Assembly (NCBI GenBank): GCA_017530735.1
Contig: JAFXMB010000004.1
Location: 1-64,000 of the forward strand
Source of the DNA: Bacteroidaceae bacterium
GTDB lineage: Bacteria; Bacteroidota; Bacteroidia; Bacteroidales; Bacteroidaceae
Reading direction: 5' to 3'
DNA: 64,000 nt
Below are positions 7,872-17,183 of this stretch, piece after piece (the first letter of the stretch is position 1; every line of letters starts with the position of its first letter). The translations under genes and the position numbers were made by a program. The notes under the pieces are model-generated. The model worked only from the letters and a program-made list of their open reading frames with translations, had not been told where the DNA came from and did no database searches.

Positions 7872-10016
7872 TTACTCAGCGAGGAGCAGTTCCATGATCT
7901 GGCAAGCGGCCTTGGCTACGCTGGTGCCGGGGCCGAAGATGGCGGCTGCACCTGCTTTGTAGAGGAAGTCGTAGTCCTGTGCGGGGATAACACCGCCCAC
8001 GATTACCATGATATCCTCGCGGCCCAGTTTCTTGAGCTCCTCGATTACCTGCGGAACAAGAGTCTTATGGCCGGCGGCAAGGGAGGAGACGCCCAGGATG
8101 TGGACATCGTTCTCAACGGCTTCGCGGGCAGACTCGGCAGGAGTCTGGAAGAGCGGACCCATATCCACGTCAAAACCGCAGTCGGCGTAACCGGTGGCTA
8201 CAACCTTGGCGCCGCGGTCGTGACCGTCCTGACCCATCTTGGCAATCATGATACGGGGCTGACGGCCCTCCTTCTTAGCGAACTCTGCTGTAAGCTGGCA
8301 GGCTCTCTCAAAGTCTGCGTCTTTCTTGCTTTCTGATGAATACACGCCTGATATTGTTCTGATTACTGCTTTGTAACGGCCTACGACCTTCTCGCAGGCA
8401 TATGAAATCTCACCCAGTGATGCACGCACCTTGGCAGCCTCGACGGCAAGAGCAAGCAGGTTGCCCTGTCCGGTCTCGACGCACTTGGTGATAGCATCAA
8501 GAGCCTTCTGTACATCGGCCTCATTGCGGTTAGCGCGGAGCTGCTTTAAGCGCTCAATCTGCTGGTTGCGTACGGCGGTGTTATCGACCTCAAGGATATC
8601 GATGGGATCCTCGTGGTCCAGACGGTACTTGTTGGTACCTACGATGGTCTGAACGCCGGAGTCGATGCGGGCCTGTGTGCGGGCTGCAGCCTCCTCGATA
8701 CGCATCTTGGGCAGACCGGTCTCGATGGCTTTGGCCATACCGCCCAGCTTCTCAATCTCCTGGATGTGCTCCCAAGCCTTGTGGGCAATCTCGTTGGTGA
8801 GAGACTCAATGTAGTATGAGCCTGCCCACGGATCAACCTCACGGCATATGTTGGTCTCCTCCTGGATGTAGATCTGGGTGTTACGGGCAATACGGGCACT
8901 GAAATCGGTAGGCAGTGCTATGGCCTCGTCCAGAGCGTTGGTGTGCAGAGACTGGGTGTGACCCAGGGCTGCTGCCATAGCCTCGATGCAGGTACGGCCA
9001 ACGTTGTTGAACGGATCCTGCTCGGTGAGTGACCAACCTGATGTCTGGCAGTGTGTACGCAGAGCCATTGACTTGGGGTTCTTGGCACCGAAGCTCTTGG
9101 TTATCTTGGCCCAGAGCAGACGGGCTGCACGCATCTTGGCAATCTCCATAAGGTGGTTGGTACCGATGGCCCAGAAGAATGACAGACGCGGGGCGAATGT
9201 ATCGATGTTCATGCCGGCGTTGATACCTGCACGCAGATACTCCATACCGTCGGCCAGAGTGTAAGCCAACTCGATATCGGCGGTGGCACCTGCCTCCTGC
9301 ATGTGGTAACCGGAGATTGATATTGAGTTGAACTTGGGCATATTCTGTGATGTGTACTCGAATATGTCGGCGATGATCTTCATTGAGAACTTGGGCGGAT
9401 ATATATAGGTGTTACGCACCATGAACTCCTTGAGGATATCGTTCTGGATGGTTCCCTGAAGCTCCTCAAGTGTGGCACCCTGCTCCAGACCTGATACGAT
9501 GTAGAAGGCCAGGATAGGCAGAACGGCGCCGTTCATTGTCATTGATACTGACATCTTATTAAGAGGTATGCCATCGAACAGCACCTTCATATCCTCTACC
9601 GAGCAGATGGATACACCGGCCTTACCTACGTCACCTACCACACGCTCGTGGTCGGCATCGTAGCCGCGGTGGGTGGCAAGGTCAAACGCAACAGACAGAC
9701 CTTTCTGACCGGCGGCCAGGTTACGGCGGTAGAATGCGTTAGATTCCTCAGCGGTGGAGAATCCGGCATACTGACGGATGGTCCAGGGACGCATCACATA
9801 CATGGTCGAGTAGGGACCACGCAGGTTGGGGGCGATACCGGCGGCATAGTTCAGATGCTCCATGCCCTCCAGATCCTCCTTTGTATATACAGGCTTTACT
9901 TCAATGTGCTCCGGAGTCTTCCAGATCTCATCGGCACCAGCCTTTGTCTTGCATCCGCAAAGAGCCTCCTTGGGGGCTGCGGACTTGATGTCTATATTCT
10001 TGAAATCGGGTTTCAT
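7872..10016 (-). CDS. mutB: Methylmalonyl-CoA mutase, large (catalytic) subunit
   Basis: Adenosylcobalamin enzyme that interconverts succinyl-CoA and (R)-methylmalonyl-CoA; in Bacteroidales it serves succinate-to-propionate fermentation. The 714 residues match the usual length. The N-terminal TIM-barrel part contains the substrate-binding segments [18 protein letters not shown] and [16 protein letters not shown]. The C-terminal B12-binding domain carries D-x-H-x-x-G (D597, H599, G602) in [15 protein letters not shown], with the lower-ligand His. It starts 9 bp after mutA and ends at a strong terminator, so the operon is mutA-mutB. The N-terminus holds an extra CGC motif ([11 protein letters not shown]). 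Confidence 0.97.
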   Translation of the reverse strand: MKPDFKNIDIKSAAPKEALCGCKTKAGADEIWKTPEHIEVKPVYTKEDLEGMEHLNYAAGIAPNLRGPYSTMYVMRPWTIRQYAGFSTAEESNAFYRRNLAAGQKGLSVAFDLATHRGYDADHERVVGDVGKAGVSICSVEDMKVLFDGIPLNKMSVSMTMNGAVLPILAFYIVSGLEQGATLEELQGTIQNDILKEFMVRNTYIYPPKFSMKIIADIFEYTSQNMPKFNSISISGYHMQEAGATADIELAYTLADGMEYLRAGINAGMNIDTFAPRLSFFWAIGTNHLMEIAKMRAARLLWAKITKSFGAKNPKSMALRTHCQTSGWSLTEQDPFNNVGRTCIEAMAAALGHTQSLHTNALDEAIALPTDFSARIARNTQIYIQEETNICREVDPWAGSYYIESLTNEIAHKAWEHIQEIEKLGGMAKAIETGLPKMRIEEAAARTQARIDSGVQTIVGTNKYRLDHEDPIDILEVDNTAVRNQQIERLKQLRANRNEADVQKALDAITKCVETGQGNLLALAVEAAKVRASLGEISYACEKVVGRYKAVIRTISGVYSSESKKDADFERACQLTAEFAKKEGRQPRIMIAKMGQDGHDRGAKVVATGYADCGFDVDMGPLFQTPAESAREAVENDVHILGVSSLAAGHKTLVPQVIEELKKLGREDIMVIVGGVIPAQDYDFLYKAGAAAIFGPGTSVAKAACQIMELLLAE

Positions 10017-10025
10017 AACTACGGA

Positions 10026-11903
10026 TTATTTGATGTTAAGCTTGCTGTTGAAATCACGGAGAGTCTCAAGTACGTTGCAGCGTACATGGACGTAATTCTC
10101 AATACCGGCGGCCTTGAGGTCCTCGATGCAGGCGGGGTTACCGGCAATAACGAATATTGCGCTGTCACCTACAGCCTTGAATGCGGCGGGACCGTACTCG
10201 GCGTACTCGTCGTCGCTTGAGCAGAGCACCACGATATCGGCGCCTGCCTTGCGGGCTGCCTCGGCTCCCTCCTCGACGGTCTTGAAACCAAGGTTGTCTA
10301 TAATCTCGTAGCCTGCGCAGCCAAAGAAGTTACCCGAGAACTGGGCGCGGGCCTGACGCATGGCCAGATTTCCGATGGTGAGCATGAACACCTTGGGACG
10401 GCGGCCGCTGGCCTCGGTCTGCAGGCGCAATGCCTCAAACTCTGATGCTATGCGTGATGTGTCAAGGGTTGCGATGGTAGCCTCACCCTCTGCCTTGCAG
10501 CAGCAGTTGCAGGTCTTGGGGGCGCGACCCTCGGACATCTCCTTGATGTTGGGGAACTGGTTGGTACCCAGAAGTGACTCCTTACGCTTGGCGGCGTTCT
10601 CATGACGGGTGGCGTTGGTGGCGTTTACAGCCTCCTGAACCTTACCGGCCTTGACCAGTGCCAGCATACCGCCCTCATCCTCAACCTGGAGGAACAGCTT
10701 CCATGCCTGCTCTGCCAGAGCCTCGGTCAGGTTCTCAACGTAGTATGAACCGCCGGCGGGATCTACAACCTTGTCAAAGTGTGACTCCTCCTTAAGCAGC
10801 AGCTGCTGGTTGCGTGCCAGACGCTCCGAGAACTCATCAGACTTCTGATATGCTGCATCGAACGGGGTGACTGTTATTGAGTTGACACCTGCCAGAGCGG
10901 CACTCATGGCCTCGGTCTGTGAACGCAGCAGGTTTACGTACGGGTCAAACACGGTCTGGTTGTACTTGGTGGTGACTGCGTTTATGAACATCTTGCATGA
11001 GCAGCGGCAGATGCCGTCCTCGGGGTTCTTGCCGCAGTGGCACTCGGGCTTGTAGGCCTCAACTATCTTGGCCCACAGCATACGTGCTGCGCGGAACTTG
11101 GCAATCTCCATGAAGTAGTTGGAGCCGATACCCATGTTGAACTGGATTTTCTTGGCTACCTTGTCGGCGGGAACGCCGGCCTCGGTGAGGGAACGCATGT
11201 ATTCGTTACCCCAAGCCAGTGCGTAACCCAACTCCTGATAGCAGAATGCGCCGCTGTCAGTAAGCATTGAAGCCTTGACGGTAAGGGCGCGGAACTTCTT
11301 GAGGGGCTCAAGTATCTCAATGAGCTTGGCGGCGTCATCGAGACCGCACTCAACTCCGTGCTTGAGCATTGAGCCGATGGGATCGTATGAGATTGAACCC
11401 TTCAGTGTGCTCAGGTCATAGCCTTTCTTGGTAAAATAGTCAACCAGAGCCTGGGCCTGTGCGCAAGCCAACTGAGGCTTGGTACTGAAGTTCAGTTCTA
11501 TGCAATCGGCACAGATGTCCTTGAGCAGTGCTTCCAGATCAGCACCCTCAATCAGACGGCCGCGGCAGCAGAAGCTGAGTGAATCGACACCCTTGTTAAG
11601 AATGTCCAGTGCCTTGGCGTTGGCCTCCTTGATGTCCTTTGTGCTGATGCCCTGACGAACGAACCATGAATTGCAGGCTTTGGTGCCGCGCTTGTAAGGA
11701 AATTCTCCGGGTTTGGTTTCAGTGTCAAGGCCTGCCAGATCCTCCTGACGGTAGAACGGCTGTACCTTGAATCCCTCGTTGGTTCTCCAAACGAGTTTCT
11801 TCTCAAAATCGGCGCCCTTAAGGTCTTCCGTGATTTTGGCCATCCACTCCTCGGTGGACACGGGCGGGAACTCTGAGAAGAGTTTTTCTTTGTAGTTTGA
11901 CAT
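10026..11903 (-). CDS. mutA: Methylmalonyl-CoA mutase, small subunit
   Basis: The non-catalytic partner of MutB in the heterodimeric mutase, 625 residues, about the usual size. It keeps the barrel layout (NMGIGSNYFMEIAKFRAARMLWAK) and a C-terminal cobalamin-domain-like fold (FMLTIGNLAMRQARAQFSGNFFGCAGYE) that lacks the D-x-H-x-x-G motif, as expected for this subunit. There are two unusual cysteine groups. One is C-H-C...C-R-C-S-C at residues about 288-303, inside the conserved barrel region. The other is CNCCC at about 465-469, in the linker. First gene of the operon with mutB. Confidence 0.95.
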   Translation of the reverse strand: MSNYKEKLFSEFPPVSTEEWMAKITEDLKGADFEKKLVWRTNEGFKVQPFYRQEDLAGLDTETKPGEFPYKRGTKACNSWFVRQGISTKDIKEANAKALDILNKGVDSLSFCCRGRLIEGADLEALLKDICADCIELNFSTKPQLACAQAQALVDYFTKKGYDLSTLKGSISYDPIGSMLKHGVECGLDDAAKLIEILEPLKKFRALTVKASMLTDSGAFCYQELGYALAWGNEYMRSLTEAGVPADKVAKKIQFNMGIGSNYFMEIAKFRAARMLWAKIVEAYKPECHCGKNPEDGICRCSCKMFINAVTTKYNQTVFDPYVNLLRSQTEAMSAALAGVNSITVTPFDAAYQKSDEFSERLARNQQLLLKEESHFDKVVDPAGGSYYVENLTEALAEQAWKLFLQVEDEGGMLALVKAGKVQEAVNATNATRHENAAKRKESLLGTNQFPNIKEMSEGRAPKTCNCCCKAEGEATIATLDTSRIASEFEALRLQTEASGRRPKVFMLTIGNLAMRQARAQFSGNFFGCAGYEIIDNLGFKTVEEGAEAARKAGADIVVLCSSDDEYAEYGPAAFKAVGDSAIFVIAGNPACIEDLKAAGIENYVHVRCNVLETLRDFNSKLNIK

Positions 11904-11966
11904 AAAATATTACTTGTTTGATAGGATAATTCTCTTGCTATGGCCCTCGCTGAGCGCATAGTCTGG

Positions 11967-11974
11967 CAAAGATA
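11967..11974 (-). promoter_or_regulatory. Probable -7 box of the mutA promoter
   Basis: Minus-strand TATCTTTG (plus CAAAGATA) fits TAnnTTTG, about 64 bp before the mutA start. The -33 region has only a weak GTTTA. The 244-bp gap between mutA and the divergent transporter gene is AT-rich and holds only this and the box at 12089. Confidence 0.45.
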
Positions 11975-12088
11975 TGTAATTAGATTGAGTAAACCTACTT
12001 AAATCTTTAGATTTATATTCTATGAATAACTATAAATTTTTAAGGTTTTATAATAGAGTGCAGACGGCTATTATCGGCAAATTGTAAG

Positions 12089-12096
12089 TAACTTTG
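12089..12096 (+). promoter_or_regulatory. Probable -7 box of the AspT-type transporter gene
   Basis: TAACTTTG fits TAnnTTTG and lies 51 bp before the ATG at 12148. No good -33 element is seen. Confidence 0.45.
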
Positions 12097-12147
12097 CACC
12101 CGAAAATTAGGACAACTTATTATATCTGGACAAAACACTGATTTACA

Positions 12148-13839
12148 ATGGATTGGATTAAGACGCTTCTGTTTGACACTGAATCAATAGCCCATCTGCT
12201 TCTGCTTTACTCTTTTGTCATCGCCGTTGGCATGATGCTTGGAAAACTCAAGTTCCGCGGAGTTTCTTTCGGCGTGGCATTCATACTTTTTACAGGTATC
12301 GTAGTGGCTCATTTCGGTTTTACCGGCAATATCAAGACTATAAGTTTTGTTCAGGATTTCGGACTGATACTTTTTGTCTACAGCCTTGGTCTTCAGGTGG
12401 GACCGTCGTTTTTCAGTTCATTCGCCAAGGGCGGAATTCAGATGAACCGTCTGGCCGTACTTATGATATTCCTTAATATCGTGGTTGCTATAGGTGCTTA
12501 TCTGCTCCTGTTTGACCGTACCGATCCCGACAGTTTCCCCATGCTGGTGGGCGTGCTGAGCGGTGCCGTAACCAACACTCCGGGACTGGGTGCTGCCGAG
12601 GAGGCGTTGCGTCAGATGGGCGGCGGCACAGCCGAGATTGCCAACGGTTACGCATGCGCCTATCCGCTTGCAGTAATTGGTGTCATTATGGTGCCGATGA
12701 TAGTGAAAGCCATCTGCCGTGTCAAGGATGACAAGGAGAACGCCCAGTTGGAGAGCATGAAGCAGCAGGATACCAGCACCAAGCCCATGAGACAGTATCT
12801 GGAGATGACCAATGAGCGCCTGGACGGCAAGACTATCCTTGAACTGCGTCGTCTCATCAACCGTGAGTTTATCTGCTCACGTCTGCTTCATGACGGCGTG
12901 GTTGTCACTCCCCACCGTGACAGTGTGGTTAACCTGGGCGACCAGCTCTGCGTGGTAAGTGCGGAGGATGACGGTGAGGCTATACGCACGTTGTTGGGAT
13001 CGGCTGTAGAGGTTGAATGGGATAACGTGAAGGGTACCGAGCCTCTGGTTTCACGCCGTATCGTTGTGACCAAGGAGAAACTCAACGGCAAGACTCTGGG
13101 ACAGTTGCATCTGGGCAGCATATATGATGTCACAATCACCCGCGTGGTACGTTCAGGTACGGAGTTGTTTGCATCGGCCAGCCTGGTACTTCAGATAGGT
13201 GACCGCCTGTCAGTGGTAGGTAAGGAGAGCAGTGTGGCTGCCGTTGCACAGCGTGTGGGCAATGAGATGAAACGTCTGGATGTGCCTAATATCGCCACAT
13301 TGTTTATAGGTATTCTGGTGGGTGTGCTGTTTGGAAGTATTCCAATTGCAATTCCGGGTATTCCCACTCCGCTCAAACTGGGTCTGGCCGGCGGTCCGCT
13401 GGTTGTAGCTATCCTTATAAGCCGATTCGGATACAAACTGGGTCTGGTTACATATACCAAGGCAAGCGCACTTATGATGCTGCGTGAGGTGGGTATAGCA
13501 CTCTTCCTGGCAAGCGTGGGAATCAAGTCAGGTGCCACTTTCGTGGAGACGATAACATCGGGCGACGGCCTTACTTATATGCTGGCCGGTCTGCTCATAA
13601 CCGTTATTCCGGTATTTGTGGTGGCTCTGATAGCACGCAAGCGTCATAACATGAATTACTACAGCATACTGGGTCTTGTGGCAGGTGCCAGCACCAATCC
13701 TCCGGCTCTGGCTTTTGCCAACAGCCAGACCGAGCATGACGCTCCGGCTGTGGCTTACTCTACGGTTTATCCTTTGACTATGTTTTTGCGGATACTCACT
13801 GCTCAGCTTTTGGTGCTGATTGGGTGTAGCATTTTTTAG
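12148..13839 (+). CDS. AspT/YidE-type transporter with two RCK_C domains
   Basis: A 563-residue inner-membrane protein of the aspartate:alanine exchanger (AspT/YidE) family. About five hydrophobic segments precede residue 200, including the family-type stretch SGAVTNTPGLGAAEEAL. Two TrkA-C (RCK_C) regulatory domains follow at roughly 215-275 (ELRRLINREFICSRLL...GDQLCVVS) and 300-361 (GKTLGQLHLGSIYDVTITRV...GDRLSVVG). A second set of hydrophobic segments completes the protein, with the mirrored motif LVAGASTNPPALAFA near the C-terminus. The substrate cannot be told from sequence. It is divergent from mutA and convergent with the next gene; its stop lies inside the left arm of a palindrome. Confidence 0.85.
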   Translation: MDWIKTLLFDTESIAHLLLLYSFVIAVGMMLGKLKFRGVSFGVAFILFTGIVVAHFGFTGNIKTISFVQDFGLILFVYSLGLQVGPSFFSSFAKGGIQMNRLAVLMIFLNIVVAIGAYLLLFDRTDPDSFPMLVGVLSGAVTNTPGLGAAEEALRQMGGGTAEIANGYACAYPLAVIGVIMVPMIVKAICRVKDDKENAQLESMKQQDTSTKPMRQYLEMTNERLDGKTILELRRLINREFICSRLLHDGVVVTPHRDSVVNLGDQLCVVSAEDDGEAIRTLLGSAVEVEWDNVKGTEPLVSRRIVVTKEKLNGKTLGQLHLGSIYDVTITRVVRSGTELFASASLVLQIGDRLSVVGKESSVAAVAQRVGNEMKRLDVPNIATLFIGILVGVLFGSIPIAIPGIPTPLKLGLAGGPLVVAILISRFGYKLGLVTYTKASALMMLREVGIALFLASVGIKSGATFVETITSGDGLTYMLAGLLITVIPVFVVALIARKRHNMNYYSILGLVAGASTNPPALAFANSQTEHDAPAVAYSTVYPLTMFLRILTAQLLVLIGCSIF

Positions 13840-13914
13840 GGTCAGACCCCTTTGCGTCGTATTGGACGCAGTACGTTTATTAGATTTGGCAACGACGCAA
13901 AGGGGTCAGACCCT
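13838..13914. repeat. Perfect 23-bp inverted repeat between convergent genes
   Basis: Left arm 13838-13860 begins AGGGTCAGACCCCTTTGCGT; the right arm 13892-13914 is its exact reverse complement. The arms flank a 31-nt loop. Each arm itself holds the near-palindrome GGGTCAGACCC. It could act as a bidirectional terminator for the two convergent genes, but there is no T-run. The sequence also looks like a mobile palindromic repeat. Confidence 0.75.
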
Positions 13915-13924
13915 GCTCGTTCAG

Positions 13925-16510
13925 TTACCAATTCTGATTTAGGATGTAGGGGATGCCGGAGGCGGTGATTCCGGCGCCGCTGATGGTGTAGCGGGTTGAG
14001 TAGCTGTTGTTGTAGAACTCAACGCGGGCATTGCCCTGATTGTCGGTTATGACATTGGGGTTCCAGTAGAGGGTGCGGCGGGCATCGACATCACCGTAAA
14101 CGCCGCCTTCAGGGTATTGGGGCGAGTAGAACTCAACCGGCAGGGAGAAACCCTCAATCGTGGTTGTCCTGCGTCCCAGATTCCGGATATCATTGTAAGA
14201 GAGCAGATCCTTTTCGTTCTTGATCTGAATATCTATGAGATAGTACCTGTCCCAGCAGGTGTCAACCCATAGGAACCAGTCTGAGTCAATACGCTTTCTG
14301 TGATAATCAACCAGGATCGGGGTGAATTGTACAAAGTAACTGGGAAACATGGGCTTGTCATACACAATGATGCTCTTGACGTCAATCATGTCAATTCCCA
14401 TGGGATTGTCAAACGGTTTCTTGTCCAGTATCTTCTTTTCGTCATGGACGTAGAAATAGGGCTTGATGGGTTCGTTGTCATCAGTGTAGAAACGTATTCC
14501 CTGTTCCAGGAAGTATCCGTTTACATCGGTGGTGTATTCGCCCAGATCCAGTTCCATCTCGGCGTCCTTCTGGGCATCCCATGAGGTGTATGTGTCATAA
14601 TCCACAAACTGGCGCTTTTCGGTAATATCCACATCATCAAGCACTATACCCAGATCCTCGCGGATGACCAGAGGCAGTCCGTCATCGGTAAAATCAACCT
14701 CTTCTTTCCTGGGCCTGTTGTGCTCCAGGTCAATCTCCTGTTTCAGGAACGGTTTGGGCTCGGGGCGGTCGGAACGCTCAAATTTGATACGTGTGCTTTT
14801 CTCAAACTTGGACCGTCCGTTCCTTTTCTTGGACATAAGGTTTATGGTCATCTTGGCCTCACCGTAGAAATCAGAGAGGTCAAAGCCGAAATATCCGGTT
14901 GTATCAGTGTGATATTCAAATGTCTCAAACTTGGTTTTGTCATAATTGGGCATGACCGATGCATACACGTCAATGTCCGATACCGGATTCCTGCGGGAGT
15001 AGGAGAGCACCCATCCATTCATGGTGAGGCTGTCCTCGATACGGTGTTTCTCGGCGTAGAATTTCTGTCCGGTCATGAGTTTCCACTCATAACGCTCCCA
15101 GCCTTGTATAAGCGTGAGCAGGTTAAGGGCTGCGCGGTGTTCATTGTCATCGGCCTCCAGATACCATGCGGGGTTGTGGATGTATCCCTTCAGGTCCGAT
15201 GAAAGCAGCAGGTTGGACTGAAGGTTTTCTGTTTGTCCGTTACCGTAGTCGCTGATATCACGTATTGAAATGCAGAAACGGTCACGCAGCGGATTACCGT
15301 TCTTATCGGTCAGTTTGAATTTGATGACCTCCTTGCTGAAGGGCTTACGTGACATGCTGTCGGTCTGTAAGGAGATGGTAGGGCTGCGGAATTTCTCATT
15401 GTTGTGGAAAATGCTTCGTGACGAGAGTATCCGGCCCTCCTTGTTGTACAGGGTCATGCGGCATACGCCGATGGGCCATCCGGAGCAGTCAATGTCCAGG
15501 TCTGAACTGTCGTCATCGTGGATTTCCCGGAAATAGATGACATCGCCGCGGCATGTCACTGCAATGGCTGTCTGCTCTCCTATAAGGTCCGATGTGCGCG
15601 TGATGCTGACCTTGAGAAGTGAATCGGATACAGGCACGGTTGTCATGGAATAACCGCTCTTGAGGGCCTTGGGCAGTGTGAAACGGGTTCTCTTGCCGTC
15701 TGATGTCACAAAATGAACGGTCTCACTGCCTTTGGGTACGATTGTGAACAGCCCCATTCCGTCATGCACGGTTTGTGCGGTTACATTTCCGTCCTGATAT
15801 TCCAGTGTACCCTCAAGTTCAAAGCCGTCATTTCCGGTAGCCTTGAAGGCCACGTTGCAGGGCAGGCCGGCAATCAGGTCGCCACCCTCGGGGAAGAATG
15901 AGACATTGACCTTGCGCGAATCCTCATCGGCCTCGGCACGGATACCTTCAATCATGGGATTGACATTCTTGAGCACCACGTGTGAGTTGTCAAAATCTCC
16001 CGGCTTTTTGGGCTTGGTGTATACCGGAATCACGCGTGAGAAGATGGCCTCATGGCTGAAGTCAAGCATATTCTGGGTGTACGCCCTGATTTCATAGAAA
16101 CCGCTGGGATATTCGGTGACACCGCGTTTTTCACGTGACTGTGTGGTGGATACATCCATCAGTGAGATGGCACCGTCACATTGGCCGGCTACGACCTTGA
16201 GTTTCTGTTGCAGTATGAGTTGCCCGGTAGGGGCCAGGAAATCAACATAAAGCACCTTGCTGGGGGCACGCTTAAGGGTTGTTGCGTGGGTTACGAATGC
16301 CTTGAACCAGATGGTCTCTCCCTGGAAATATGCGGTGTTGTCAAATTCCAGATATACCTTCTCCTGGGGGAATATGGTGTTGAACTGATGGATGTTGCCC
16401 GAAAAACGCATGAGTTCACGGGTATAATCATCGGATGTCTCGGGGCGGTTTTGGGCAAACAACCCGGAACAGAACAGTATGGCAGTAATCAGGTAGACAA
16501 AACGTTTCAT
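13925..16510 (-). CDS. Large exported protein with MG2-like domain
   Basis: An 861-residue protein with a signal peptide (cleavage probably after GLFAQ). Residues about 45-170 (EKVYLEFDNTAYFQGETIWF ... YPSGFYEIRAYTQ) match the MG2/macroglobulin-like domain found in many Bacteroidetes proteins. Further beta-sandwich-like stretches follow (NGNPLRDRFCISIRD; DTTGYFGFDLSDFYGEAKMT). A segment DDVDITEKRQFVDYD resembles the start of a TonB-receptor plug. The C-terminus (RRTLYWNPNVITDNQGNARVE) matches the end of this family. Probably periplasmic or outer-membrane associated; the role of the family is not established. Confidence 0.7.
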   Translation of the reverse strand: MKRFVYLITAILFCSGLFAQNRPETSDDYTRELMRFSGNIHQFNTIFPQEKVYLEFDNTAYFQGETIWFKAFVTHATTLKRAPSKVLYVDFLAPTGQLILQQKLKVVAGQCDGAISLMDVSTTQSREKRGVTEYPSGFYEIRAYTQNMLDFSHEAIFSRVIPVYTKPKKPGDFDNSHVVLKNVNPMIEGIRAEADEDSRKVNVSFFPEGGDLIAGLPCNVAFKATGNDGFELEGTLEYQDGNVTAQTVHDGMGLFTIVPKGSETVHFVTSDGKRTRFTLPKALKSGYSMTTVPVSDSLLKVSITRTSDLIGEQTAIAVTCRGDVIYFREIHDDDSSDLDIDCSGWPIGVCRMTLYNKEGRILSSRSIFHNNEKFRSPTISLQTDSMSRKPFSKEVIKFKLTDKNGNPLRDRFCISIRDISDYGNGQTENLQSNLLLSSDLKGYIHNPAWYLEADDNEHRAALNLLTLIQGWERYEWKLMTGQKFYAEKHRIEDSLTMNGWVLSYSRRNPVSDIDVYASVMPNYDKTKFETFEYHTDTTGYFGFDLSDFYGEAKMTINLMSKKRNGRSKFEKSTRIKFERSDRPEPKPFLKQEIDLEHNRPRKEEVDFTDDGLPLVIREDLGIVLDDVDITEKRQFVDYDTYTSWDAQKDAEMELDLGEYTTDVNGYFLEQGIRFYTDDNEPIKPYFYVHDEKKILDKKPFDNPMGIDMIDVKSIIVYDKPMFPSYFVQFTPILVDYHRKRIDSDWFLWVDTCWDRYYLIDIQIKNEKDLLSYNDIRNLGRRTTTIEGFSLPVEFYSPQYPEGGVYGDVDARRTLYWNPNVITDNQGNARVEFYNNSYSTRYTISGAGITASGIPYILNQNW

Positions 16511-16524
16511 GGCGGTAAAAATAC

Positions 16525-16560
16525 AAAAAACAACGGGAACCCGGTTACCGGATCCCCGTT
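16525..16560 (-). terminator. Probable terminator of the Spy-like gene
   Basis: AACGGGAACCCGG (16532-16544) pairs with CCGGATCCCCGTT (16548-16560), with two G-T pairs. Read on the minus strand it is followed by a U-run (A's at 16525-16530). It separates the Spy-like gene from the 861-residue gene. Confidence 0.7.
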
Positions 16561-16583
16561 ATAATTGTTTCCTGTTCTATGGA

Positions 16584-17063
16584 TTACTGTGGACGTGCGC
16601 CACCGAAACCACCCTGAGGCATGCCGCCGCCAAAGCCGCCGCCGAAGCCGCCCTGGCCGCCCTGCTGACGCTGCTGACGACGCTGCTCCTGGATTTCGTC
16701 ATATTTCTTCTTCTGGTCATCGGTCAGGAAAGACTTGATCTTGGCCTCCTGAGCGGCGCGCTGCTTCTGCATCTGCTCCATCATGGCCTGCATATCCTCC
16801 TGTGCGGGCTGACCGCCACCGTTCTGCATCTGCTCACGGCGTGCTGCCTGCTCCTTGGCGTTTGCAACATAGTAGTTGTAGATTGAGTCATACTGAACCT
16901 GGTTCAGTTCAAGCTGCTCCTTGAGACGGTCAGCCTGACGCTTGGCCATATCCTCAGGATTCATACTCATACCCTGGCCGCCGCCGAAGCCGCCGCCAAA
17001 TCCCTGTGCAAAGCTCAGTGTTGAAATCATCAGAGCTGCGATTGCGAATAAAATCTTCTTCAT
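16584..17063 (-). CDS. Small exported Spy/CpxP-like protein with Gly-rich ends
   Basis: A 159-residue protein with a signal peptide (STLSFAQ). The mature part is mostly charged helix: an RLKEQLELNQVQYDSIYNYY segment followed by LTDDQKKKYDEIQEQRRQQR, resembling the LTxxQ-type helices of Spy/CpxP periplasmic chaperones. It is framed by Gly-rich tracts: GFGGGFGGGQG after the signal peptide and repeated GGFGGG/QGGFGG at the C-terminus. The same low-complexity style appears in the esterases and lipoprotein at 22-25 kb. Periplasmic; exact role unknown. Confidence 0.7.
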   Translation of the reverse strand: MKKILFAIAALMISTLSFAQGFGGGFGGGQGMSMNPEDMAKRQADRLKEQLELNQVQYDSIYNYYVANAKEQAARREQMQNGGGQPAQEDMQAMMEQMQKQRAAQEAKIKSFLTDDQKKKYDEIQEQRRQQRQQGGQGGFGGGFGGGMPQGGFGGARPQ

Positions 17064-17130
17064 TGTTTTGTTATTTTAGGTTAGAAGTTGTTTAAACTTT
17101 GCTTATTTAAGATATCGCGAAATTGCAAAA

Positions 17131-17163
17131 GTTTAATGGACCTCATTAAAAAATGTATCTTTG
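17131..17163 (+). promoter_or_regulatory. Promoter of the MATE transporter operon
   Basis: The -7 box TATCTTTG (17156-17163) fits TAnnTTTG. A GTTT at 17131-17134 lies 21 bp upstream as a weak -33. The ATG follows 20 bp after the -7 box. Confidence 0.55.
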
Positions 17164-17183
17164 CAGAAAAGAAAGGAATATAA

